DNA of 15,000 bases. Origin: Salpingoeca rosetta. Its lineage: Eukaryota; Opisthokonta; Choanoflagellata; Craspedida; Salpingoecidae. The translations under genes were made by a program, and so were the position numbers. Positions 13,527 to 15,000 of the stretch are shown piece by piece. Positions within the stretch are counted from its first letter, which is position 1, and every line of letters begins with the position of its first letter. The DNA is taken from assembly GCF_000188695.1 (NCBI RefSeq), contig NW_004754910.1, positions 418,311 through 433,310 of the forward strand, read 5' to 3'. The notes under the pieces were generated by a model that worked only from the letters and a program-made list of their open reading frames with translations, was not told where the DNA came from and searched no databases.

Positions 13527-13958
13527 AGCACAGTTGAACGCACAGTTGAACGCACCGCATCCTGTTCCACAGCACGCGGCAGAAGGTGTTTGCGTGGATC
13601 TTGACCCCCAAGTGATGGATGTCGCGAATGGGACGGAGCTCTCGCGGCACTTCAGGCTTCTCTTTCTTCTTCATTTTTGCTTTGCGCCCACGCCGCCGTG
13701 CCCCCTCCTCCTCCTCCTCCTCATCATCTTCATCATCATCGTCATCGTCATCGTCATCATCATCATCATCTTCATCGTCGTCGGGTTGGCTGTCACTCTG
13801 TTCGCTGTCAGTGGTGAACCAGGAGCCATCGCTGTCGCTGTCGCTGTCCATGAATTCCGGCAGTCCCGCCGCCTTGCGCAGTCCGCGCCGGCGTTTGTTT
13901 TCCTCCTGCATCAGCTTCTCCAACGCATCCTCCGCAATCTGTAGGCGGGGATTTCGTG

Positions 13959-14050
<92 letters not shown>

Positions 14051-14792
14051 AGAATGAGCCTGAGTGCTTCCGCACTGAGAACATCATGATCATCAAGATA
14101 CCCACCACTCTCTCACCCCACCAACCAACCGACCGACCAACCAACAGACGTGTACACACCTCTTGCACGTCGGCGTTTGTGGGCTTGTTGTCGCTTGAAA
14201 ACGTGGCGGCGTTCTGTGTCAGCTGCTTCAAGACGCGCTGATACGTGAACTTGGGCATCTGCAGGGCGTGTTGGGGGGGGGGGGAGGGAGGGGAGGGGAG
14301 GGTATGTGGACTGAGGGTATTCCTTTGACAATCTCGATGCACGCGGATGACGGCCCAGGAACACGAAACACAACACAAGCTTCGAGCACACACACACACA
14401 CATACACACACACGCGCGCATACACATACACACACACACACCTCGACATCCGGTGGAACAGCAAAGATGCTGCGCACAATGTGGAGGTCTTGGAAGCGAC
14501 AGAGGCCCGTGATGTCCTCAAAGGCGGGCAGCGGCTCCGTGTCGTTCTTCCGTCGCGTCAGAAACATGACCACGTGCCGCTCCAGCTCGTGCACCGTCAC
14601 CACGACCAGGTACTCCGACAGCATGTAGATGAGGCTGGGAATTGAACACAGTGCACAGCCGTAAGTTGGAATGTGGGATGGACAGTTGGCAGGGAGGCAA
14701 ACCACATCGAACGAATGAACAGCACCGTGTTGAACCGTCACTTTCTCGGGAACAAACAAGCAAACAAACACTCACAGAGGCCACGCTTGCAA

Positions 14793-14855
<63 letters not shown>

Positions 14856-15000
14856 GACGATGCTCTCACAAGAACACACAAACACGTGCGCACCTGCAAA
14901 TGGTCTTGTAGCGGTCAAACAAGTTGCGCAGGAGGCCTTCGAATTTCGGGTGGTAGGTGCTCAGCTGCTTTATGTTCCGCTTCAGCTCAGGCAAGTCAGG
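1..15000 (-). CDS. Giant NO VEIN/sacsin-type GHKL ATPase gene, partial at both ends, 33 coding segments
   Basis: Thirty-three open segments on the minus strand join through GT...AG introns with matching phases into one frame of about 2,385 codons, entering at 15000 and still open near position 97. The recognisable core, at visible residues about 1125 to 1330, is a GHKL ATPase: N-box ELVQNADDN, loop NNEVGF and glycine box GHKGIGFKSVF. In known families this fold binds ATP. Sacsin acts as a large chaperone-like protein, and plant NO VEIN is a nuclear protein needed for vascular and cell-fate patterning. The motif spacing and the following VQADWMLTSSR segment fit NO VEIN better than sacsin. The N-terminal 1,120 residues are mostly helical and unrecognised. 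Four acidic tracts and a lysine-rich patch (12340-12400) suggest nuclear or nucleic-acid-associated work, but that is inference. A fusion of two neighbouring genes is possible, but no in-frame break was found. Confidence 0.85.
97..256 (-). CDS. Exon e33, borders uncertain
   Basis: The used acceptor TGTGACAG gives a completed serine and LRVEECFNTTPARFVLKDAL, then NMPIKDARRILPHVYTTVLN and PTTMKAPQLQ, donor GTTCTT. The frame is also open upstream to about 337 and reads TYSSLLDIGMHLCDCDSLRV. A phase-1 acceptor at 317 could be the real start, with a different e32 end or a missed micro-exon. Later donors near 79 or 63 are also possible, because VLAGQPGLHNHTLV continues in frame. Confidence 0.65.
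338..360. repeat. Short AC repeat in intron e32-e33
   Basis: About 11 AC units. They are GT-type in sense but lie nearer the acceptor side, so they are an exception to the usual placement. Confidence 0.85.
495..606 (-). CDS. Exon e32
   Basis: Acceptor CATTTTGTCAG opens into VRDMLRKRLPVPTTADLEMV, then SCDGPVFLANDTDLWA and AG at donor GTGGGT, phase 2. The PVFLANDTDLW text resembles a conserved motif in the C-terminal half of the family. Confidence 0.8.
866..964 (-). CDS. Exon e31, acidic segment
   Basis: Acceptor CTTTCTTCAG opens into LRFDEDKNEEEEEQHDGDDS, then AVGRQALSQEAK plus one base at donor GTAGGT, phase 1. This is the fourth acidic tract in the protein, shorter than the others. Confidence 0.78.
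1126..1258 (-). CDS. Exon e30, charged helix
   Basis: Acceptor TTCGTTGGGCAG in phase 0 opens into YVTAAGVLHQRQEEARKARD, then EGLKRLCTYSLLRVLTNIAY and MVPA plus one base at donor GTGAGT. It contains a long charged helix with coiled-coil potential. Confidence 0.82.
1486..1558 (-). CDS. Exon e29
   Basis: Acceptor ATCTTTTTACAG, one of the best pyrimidine tracts here, opens into HLPSRTMPQVLQQLGVPVRP, then TLEE, phase 0, at donor GTGACG. It joins e30 as LGVPVRPTLEEYV, matching the LGV-x-P pattern of NO VEIN-like proteins. Confidence 0.82.
1690..1776. repeat. AC repeat in intron e28-e29
   Basis: Imperfect AC array with GTACAC and CTCACAC variants. In sense it is a GT-type array starting about 33 nt after the e28 donor. 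Confidence 0.9.
1810..2371 (-). CDS. Exon e28 with serine/threonine-rich insert
   Basis: Acceptor CATCGTGCAG opens into KPLFRRVAWGDIRPSADARA, then RITADVVLAALAFVDADAAF. A disordered Ser/Thr/Lys/Ala insert lies at about 1970-2060, followed by VPLSSCVWEEPSHTKKVWPS and RILFRDVLDKVVLT, ending GA|GTGCGT, phase 2. The WEE...FRDVL text is family-like. Confidence 0.85.
2397..2407. repeat. G-run (sense C11) before the e28 acceptor
   Basis: Eleven G on the plus strand give a C11 tract about 25 nt upstream of the e28 3' splice site. It probably serves as polypyrimidine tract. Confidence 0.8.
2574..2661. repeat. AC repeat in intron e27-e28
   Basis: It has an imperfect part and then a clean run of about 15 AC units at 2629-2659. 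In sense it is GT-type, starting about 19 nt after the e27 donor. The intron is 308 nt; apart from this array and the C-tract I see nothing else in it. Confidence 0.9.
2680..2771 (-). CDS. Exon e27
   Basis: Acceptor CTGATGACAG opens into TLAEHCWVLTTDGELCTPKD, then VFVSLPPTSP plus one base at donor GTGCGG, phase 1. CW-LTT-G plus TP-DVF is the kind of repeated tryptophan motif seen in NO VEIN-like proteins. Confidence 0.8.
2980..3047 (-). CDS. Exon e26
   Basis: Acceptor GGTGAATAG opens into LMRKEVQVGDEWLPTTTPSS, ending LF plus AC at donor GTAAGA, the most canonical donor in the window. An alternative start at 3035 (GCGCAAG) is also in frame. The EWLPTTT text recalls a conserved motif of NO VEIN-like C-terminal regions. 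Confidence 0.78.
3101..3248. repeat. TG-rich imperfect array in intron e25-e26
   Basis: GTGTGC, GTGCATG and GTATG variants. In sense it is CA-type and lies upstream of the e26 acceptor, beginning about 50 nt away. Confidence 0.88.
3289..3352 (-). CDS. Exon e25
   Basis: Acceptor CTTGACAG completes a serine and opens into DDQRRLFCADLLGNHLAAVA plus lysine, ending in phase 0 at donor GTGGTG. The donor could also lie three bases later. Confidence 0.7.
3482..3556. repeat. CAAA tetranucleotide array in intron e24-e25
   Basis: About 18 uninterrupted copies of ACAA/CAAA. In sense it is (TTTG)n, starting about 32 nt after the e24 donor, so it is also GT-rich at the intron 5' end. Confidence 0.95.
3588..3643 (-). 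CDS. Exon e24, short
   Basis: Acceptor CTTATTCAG in phase 0 opens into VLVRDVCCPLLAEALPHM, ending AG|GTGCAT, phase 2. Phase agrees with both neighbours; the sequence is hydrophobic and helical. Confidence 0.7.
3770..3898. repeat. AC array with CACAAG periodicity in intron e23-e24
   Basis: AC units are punctuated by AAG about every 10 nt, giving a minisatellite-like rhythm. In sense it is GT-type and starts about 10 nt after the e23 donor. Confidence 0.9.
3909..4180 (-). CDS. Exon e23
   Basis: Acceptor CATGAATCAG joins e22 to read IPFRADGGPSKVFEYLTDDF. It continues CDHVLDLPCISPQYFHRAAA, LHAFFKLLGATEFVPVDVYT and SGRDAKDVHSEH, ending in phase 0 at donor GTAGGA. It is an ordered C-terminal region segment with clear coding character. 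Confidence 0.85.
4285..4330. repeat. TG repeat in intron e22-e23
   Basis: TG units with a TCTA interruption. In sense it is CA-type, near the middle of the intron about 105 nt from the acceptor. Confidence 0.9.
4423..4494 (-). CDS. Exon e22
   Basis: Acceptor CACCACGCAG joins e21 to give LAKATLLKSSMQRVKPPFSS, then LHIPFRA plus one base at donor GTGCTG. A longer version starting at 4571 (ATGCATGCAG, phase 0) is open, but its phase does not fit the best e21 donor. Confidence 0.68.
4729..4844 (-). CDS. Exon e21
   Basis: Acceptor AACTGCACAG opens into SSPQRLRDDDLVDMTVFCVA, then FGHEHQIPIEKQSAALAK, ending G|GTGAAG, phase 1. An alternative start at 4831 (CGCCGCAG, phase 0) drops four residues and pairs with a shifted e20 end. 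Confidence 0.75.
4873..4949. repeat. (GT)38 array in intron e20-e21
   Basis: A perfect GT run. In sense it is (CA)38, about 29 nt upstream of the e21 acceptor. Confidence 0.97.
5022..5078 (-). CDS. Exon e20, short
   Basis: Acceptor GCGTGCAG completes a proline and opens into GARDSFLHDKVYRLLVDP, ending CA|GTACGT, phase 2. A phase-0 donor TAC|GTACCC at 5018 would pair with an e21 acceptor at 4831. Confidence 0.72.
5158..5184. repeat. Short AC repeat in intron e19-e20
   Basis: About 12 AC units with one TAC interruption. In sense it is GT-type and mid-intron, about 70 nt after the donor. Confidence 0.85.
5256..5350 (-). CDS. Exon e19
   Basis: Acceptor TACTTCGCAG in phase 0 opens into HHRIVLPSFLAALQSENKAG, ending SLLRSHGLK plus CC at donor GTACGT. 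It is short but frame-locked and contains no stops in the chosen frame. Confidence 0.78.
5533..5785. repeat. CAAA/CAAG tetranucleotide array in intron e18-e19
   Basis: A 250-nt mosaic of CAAA, CAAG and CAAC units with several GTATACAAA insertions. In sense it is (TTTG/CTTG)n, starting about 28 nt after the e18 donor. It fills most of the longest intron (462 nt); the rest of that intron shows no other structure. Confidence 0.95.
5813..6111 (-). CDS. Exon e18
   Basis: Acceptor AATACAACAG opens into VQVLGGDLLVDLLYSHYHRS. It continues with PKMLAWILNRIDETRAHLSL, TKFVPLLGGGHASFQGGDMY and IAHDFPFLK, ending in phase 0 at donor GTCAGA. The MLAWIL...FVPL text resembles the helix and strand pattern of NO VEIN-like middle regions. 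Confidence 0.88.
6192..6255. repeat. (CA)32 array in intron e17-e18
   Basis: A perfect CA run. In sense it is TG-type but lies about 155 nt after the donor and 80 nt before the acceptor, the one long array that is not donor-close. Confidence 0.97.
6410..6933 (-). CDS. Exon e17, NQWLL segment with acidic insert
   Basis: Acceptor CGCCCACAG, then WNQWLLKQVPAAFKSLCEHV. A run of about 40 mostly Asp/Glu residues (plus 6725-6850) interrupts the domain. Ordered sequence resumes with ACMQARNLLQLTIASLPKPG, VFRHTPQEVCKALRHVRLLP, SAEMKEEFVRLLRKHDRHRL and MLARALG, ending in phase 1 at donor GTACGC. The acidic run is an insertion relative to the usual family layout. Confidence 0.88.
6964..6974. repeat. 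G-run (sense C11) before the e17 acceptor
   Basis: Eleven G give a C11 tract about 31 nt upstream of the e17 3' splice site. Confidence 0.85.
6993..7009. repeat. Short GT repeat in intron e16-e17
   Basis: About 8 GT units. In sense they are CA-type on the acceptor side, opposite the AC repeat at the donor end of the same intron. Confidence 0.85.
7067..7092. repeat. AC repeat abutting the e16 donor
   Basis: AC units with TAC interruptions. In sense they are GT-type and begin inside the 5' splice site of e16. Confidence 0.85.
7093..7150 (-). CDS. Exon e16, conserved VQADWMLTSSR segment
   Basis: The pyrimidine-rich acceptor CTTTATCAG opens the exon, which encodes VQADWMLTSSRNAIHEGSA and ends TG|GTGTGT, phase 2. 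The VQAD...SSR pattern is a hallmark that follows the ATPase in NO VEIN-like proteins. The donor runs directly into an AC-type array. Confidence 0.88.
7259..7334. repeat. (CA)38 array in intron e15-e16
   Basis: A perfect CA run of 76 nt. In sense it is TG-type and begins about 27 nt after the e15 donor. Confidence 0.97.
7362..7603 (-). CDS. Exon e15, beta-rich segment after the ATPase
   Basis: Two acceptors fit: CATCAAG at 7603 (phase 2, used here) or CCCTGCAG at 7593 (phase 0). The exon encodes RTPRNTKGVVQITADSDRTY, then ATEMVIALPLRRYKQ and YDVFAFLPVSDYRFKLI, ending in phase 1 at donor GTCGGT. The text matches the strand-rich region after the ATPase in NO VEIN-like proteins. Confidence 0.85.
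7675..7908. repeat. Compound AC minisatellite in intron e14-e15
   Basis: AC-rich sequence with internal duplications. ACACATTGTGCGCAC occurs twice (about 7731-7762), and TACACATACAATGCAACACA occurs twice (from about 7797 and 7853). In sense it is GT-type, beginning about 22 nt after the e14 donor. It occupies most of the 327-nt intron. Confidence 0.88.
7931..8267 (-). CDS. Exon e14, GHKL glycine box and rest of the ATPase
   Basis: Joined to e13 it reads GHKGIGFKSVFKVTHCPQIH, the lid glycine box. It continues through FHFGFDVKNNPLGYVLP and ends FLHKLKRLDFQDTVLNEK plus two bases at donor GTGGAA. The acceptor AG is made by the last unit of a 45-copy CA array. An alternative donor CAT|GTACAA at 7921 (phase 0) pairs with an alternative e15 acceptor at 7593. 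Both choices stay in frame. Confidence 0.9.
8269..8358. repeat. (TG)45 array forming the e14 acceptor
   Basis: A perfect 90-nt TG run. In sense it is (CA)45, and its last CA plus G makes the 3' splice site of e14. Confidence 0.97.
8532..8622 (-). CDS. Exon e13, ATPase lid start
   Basis: Acceptor ATGCACGCAG opens into VGFSEKNVRALCSIGNSTKS and ends ARFIGHK plus one base at donor GTGACG. Joined to e12 it reads RNNEVGFSEKNVRALC, the position of the usual DxGxG box. NO VEIN-type proteins carry this altered form. It is followed by GxSTK, also typical of that family. Confidence 0.93.
8667..8688. repeat. GT repeat at the 3' end of intron e12-e13
   Basis: About 11 GT units next to a GA run (8653-8666). 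In sense they are CA-type, about 45 nt upstream of the e13 acceptor. Confidence 0.9.
8799..8871. repeat. CA array at the 5' end of intron e12-e13
   Basis: CA units with CG and AGACAG variants. In sense they are TG-type, starting about 4 nt after the e12 donor. They could pair with the CA-type repeat at the other end of the intron. Confidence 0.92.
8875..9076 (-). CDS. Exon e12, GHKL ATPase N-box
   Basis: Acceptor CATCTGCAG opens into EEKKRAVQQLRHLVQQSVEK, then LYASTTHFVMELVQNADDNT and PALSITIANDRFELRNNE. The E...NADDN motif is the N-box: in GHKL enzymes its glutamate activates water and its asparagine holds magnesium. Both residues are present, about visible residues 1159 and 1163. The exon ends in phase 0 at GAG|GTTTGT, 4 nt before a (TG)n-type array. 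Confidence 0.93.
9108..9119. repeat. G12 run (sense C12) before the e12 acceptor
   Basis: Twelve G give a C12 tract about 32 nt upstream of the e12 3' splice site. This intron has no dinucleotide array. Confidence 0.85.
9317..9660 (-). CDS. Exon e11, linker into the GHKL ATPase
   Basis: Acceptor CTTTCACTCAG in phase 0 opens into ATDQAASRVQSSAPLSRIGS. A low-complexity Gly/Thr/Asn linker with GGY/ACY repeats (about 9440-9500) precedes the ordered end EDECNAVLRAIRADHGEGLD. The donor is AC|GTGCGC, phase 2. The final stretch matches the IR...GL segment that precedes the ATPase in NO VEIN-like proteins. If unspliced, the frame would stop at a TGA at 9297-9299. Confidence 0.85.
9780..9921. repeat. 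CA/CAGACA array in intron e10-e11
   Basis: A clean CA run of about 22 units (9798-9841), then CAGACA-interrupted units. In sense it is TG-type, starting about 10 nt after the e10 donor. Confidence 0.95.
9931..10778 (-). CDS. Exon e10, large exon before the ATPase
   Basis: Acceptor CCACCGCAG opens into EIHKWVSSFLDRLHTLDLDK. A Ser/Asp/Gly linker follows (about 10560-10670), then ordered sequence including ATAVGWRRVFQHQHGSLSVF, HVYVEVEHGVVWKVPFVAVH and TWICEHVLAVLSHLPPPLLS. It ends RIRDWNNAALQ, phase 0, at donor GTGCTG. At 848 nt it is the longest exon. The sequence is well ordered and clearly coding, but I cannot name the domain. Confidence 0.85.
10976..11052. repeat. CA array in intron e9-e10
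   Basis: More than 20 clean CA units plus CG-interrupted ones. In sense it is TG-type, about 40 nt after the e9 donor. The intron is 313 nt; the remainder is purine-rich on the plus strand (10790-10880) with no other feature seen. Confidence 0.95.
11092..11613 (-). CDS. Exon e9, helical region before the ATPase
   Basis: The chosen acceptor is CTCCGTAG at 11613. An in-frame alternative is CCACACAG at 11593 with phase 0, which would need a different end for e8. The exon encodes TIRLPGEDQLLSALIPNLQA, long Ala/Thr/Val helices, a Gly/Asp-rich linker and SVHAFLRSLYDLGVVTDNSS. It ends HFCTGSNAAH plus one base at donor GTTGGTTTG. No family recognised. Confidence 0.8.
11654..11763. repeat. GT-rich imperfect array in intron e8-e9
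   Basis: GTGTGC, GTGCGT and GCATGTAT variants. In sense it is CA-type, about 40 nt upstream of the e9 acceptor. Confidence 0.8.
11848..11909 (-). CDS. Exon e8, short
   Basis: Acceptor TGCACAG, then RPHMKAPVLKMLRHCTKTSD, ending G|GTTGGTTTG, phase 1. It is needed to connect the phase-2 end of e7 with the phase-1 start of e9. The exact ends are less certain than for the longer exons because the flanking region also reads open. Confidence 0.6.
11970..12120. repeat. AC-rich imperfect array in intron e7-e8
   Basis: ACACAC with CGCATG and AAACGC variants. In sense it is GT-type, starting about 14 nt after the e7 donor. Confidence 0.85.
12134..12751 (-). CDS. Exon e7, helical region with acidic and lysine-rich inserts
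   Basis: Acceptor CGATTCAG opens into RDPGFRANAAMALLCLPVTN and EAIGDYTASLTWVTLQLLEG. A 50-residue acidic insert (plus 12415-12530) follows and then a lysine-rich patch KKSKAKSKDKGKRKR (about 12335-12375), a plausible nuclear localisation signal. The exon resumes ordered alanine-rich helices (VGAITAIAERVAVDTTILGA) and ends CT|GTGAGT, phase 2, a near-consensus donor. Confidence 0.85.
12766..12872. repeat. GT-rich imperfect array in intron e6-e7
   Basis: GTGTTGTGTG-type units. In sense it is CA-type and begins about 15 nt upstream of the e7 acceptor. Confidence 0.8.
12918..13044 (-). CDS. Exon e6, armadillo/HEAT-like helical text
   Basis: Acceptor CGTTCAG gives Asp-Gln-Val-Pro, then YKYQPLKALRVFSSVTKLLV and VLNMNLMRHTEVA, ending TG|GTTATG in phase 2. 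Joined to e7 it reads HTEVAWRDPGFRANAAMALL, which resembles an alpha-solenoid repeat. The family call is tentative. Confidence 0.75.
13111..13180. repeat. CA array in intron e5-e6
   Basis: About 32 CA units with one AACACA interruption. In sense it is TG-type, starting about 7 nt after the e5 donor. Confidence 0.95.
13187..13254 (-). CDS. Exon e5
   Basis: Acceptor TGTACAG, followed by a completed arginine codon and GIRRWTDALQHNTISNRFHR, ending IA plus one base at donor GTCCAT. The phase fits e4 and e6. It is short, but its frame is fixed by both neighbours. Confidence 0.75.
13448..13524. repeat. (CA)38 array in intron e4-e5
   Basis: A perfect CA run. In sense it is TG-type, about 31 nt after the e4 donor. 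A nearby GTTGAACGCACA duplication lies at 13533-13554. The intron is 301 nt; nothing else is visible in it. Confidence 0.97.
13556..13938 (-). CDS. Exon e4, acidic low-complexity tract and basic linker
   Basis: Acceptor CGCCTACAG, then IAEDALEKLMQEENKRRRGL. A serine/aspartate stretch follows and then a run of about 25 Asp/Glu residues coded mainly by GAT/GAC/GAG (plus 13708-13790). Next comes a basic stretch GRKAKMKKKEK, and the exon returns to ordered sequence, HLGVKIHANTFCRVLWNRM. The donor is CG|GTGCGT, phase 2. The acidic run looks like an expanded trinucleotide repeat kept in frame. Confidence 0.85.
13963..14048. repeat. (GT)43 array in intron e3-e4
   Basis: A perfect GT run. In sense it is (CA)43, about 24 nt upstream of the e4 acceptor. 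The donor side of the same intron carries TTGG-type units (plus 14119-14145). Confidence 0.97.
14160..14258 (-). CDS. Exon e3, helical region
   Basis: Acceptor CCCTGCAG is preceded by a 12-base C-run. The exon encodes 33 residues beginning MPKFTYQRVLKQLTQNAATF and ending NADVQE, phase 0 at both ends, with donor GTGTGTAC. The methionine is internal, because the frame continues in from e2. Confidence 0.8.
14273..14284. repeat. G12 run (sense C12) before the e3 acceptor
   Basis: Twelve G followed by GGGA units give a C12 tract about 14 nt upstream of the e3 3' splice site. Confidence 0.85.
14385..14441. repeat. CA array forming the e2 donor
   Basis: CA units with TAC and CGCG interruptions. 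In sense it is GT-type, and its first GT is the 5' splice site of e2. Confidence 0.93.
14442..14634 (-). CDS. Exon e2, helical region
   Basis: The acceptor is ATTCCCAG, then LIYMLSEYLVVVTVHELERH and on to IVRSIFAVPPDVE. The segment has hydrophobic helices and no low complexity. It ends in phase 0 at GAG, and the donor GT is the first unit of a (GT)n array, so the exact donor is set by the exon/repeat border. Confidence 0.8.
14794..14853. repeat. (CA)30 array in intron e1-e2
   Basis: A perfect CA run. In sense it is TG-type, about 40 nt after the e1 donor. Confidence 0.97.
14894..15000 (-). CDS. Exon e1 (5' part outside window), helical region
   Basis: The segment is open from the window edge and begins PDLPELKRNIKQLSTYHPKF, ending YKTIC. 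It ends after two bases of a codon at a GTGCGC donor. These two bases (AG) plus the first base of e2 give serine. The text looks like an amphipathic helical protein; no family recognised. Confidence 0.75.

Noticed and set aside
1..15000. tRNA, rRNA or snoRNA genes, transposon ends, promoters or poly(A) signals
   Set aside because: I looked on both strands and saw no cloverleaf, no long terminal inverted repeat, and no convincing promoter or polyadenylation signal. The window seems to be wholly inside one gene.

Overview
The window looks like part of an intron-dense eukaryotic nuclear genome. I read it as the inside of one very large gene on the minus strand that runs off both ends. I assembled 33 coding segments (e1 at 15000 to e33 near 97) by matching GT...AG borders and codon phase. 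They join into one uninterrupted reading frame of about 7.1 kb, roughly 2,385 codons. The 32 introns are 142 to 462 nt long. Neither the start codon nor the true C-terminus lies in the window. I see no convincing plus-strand gene, RNA gene, promoter or transposon. Exons are moderately GC-rich and introns are packed with TG/CA microsatellites. This suits an intron-rich protist; a choanoflagellate is my best guess and green algae are an alternative. The assignment is weak and is not based on any search.

Layout, in sense order from right to left. Segments e1-e11 (15000 to 9317, about 1,120 residues) encode a mostly helical N-terminal region of no recognised family, broken by acidic low-complexity inserts and one lysine-rich patch. 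Segments e12-e14 (9076 to 7931) encode a GHKL-type (Hsp90/histidine-kinase-like) ATPase domain of the sacsin / NO VEIN type. It has an N-box ELVQNADDN, a family-specific loop NNEVGF and the glycine-rich box GHKGIGFKSVF. Segments e15-e18 carry the middle region that follows the ATPase in NO VEIN-like proteins (VQADWMLTSSRNAI, then NQWLL) plus a 40-residue acidic insert. Segments e19-e33 (5350 to 97) encode a long C-terminal region whose exons recall the same family (WLPTTTPSSLF, CWVLTTDGEL, LGVPVRPTLEEYV). The C-terminal DUF3883-type domain of plant NO VEIN is not seen and could lie beyond position 1.

The most interesting signal is in the introns. Long dinucleotide arrays are not placed at random. 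Read in the sense direction, (TG)n arrays sit just after 5' splice sites, (CA)n arrays sit just before 3' splice sites, and C-runs of 8 to 12 nt also sit just before 3' splice sites. In two introns both a 5' (TG)n and a 3' (CA)n are present and could pair. In two places the microsatellite itself forms the splice site. This suggests the repeats are tied to splicing or grew out of splice-site sequence.
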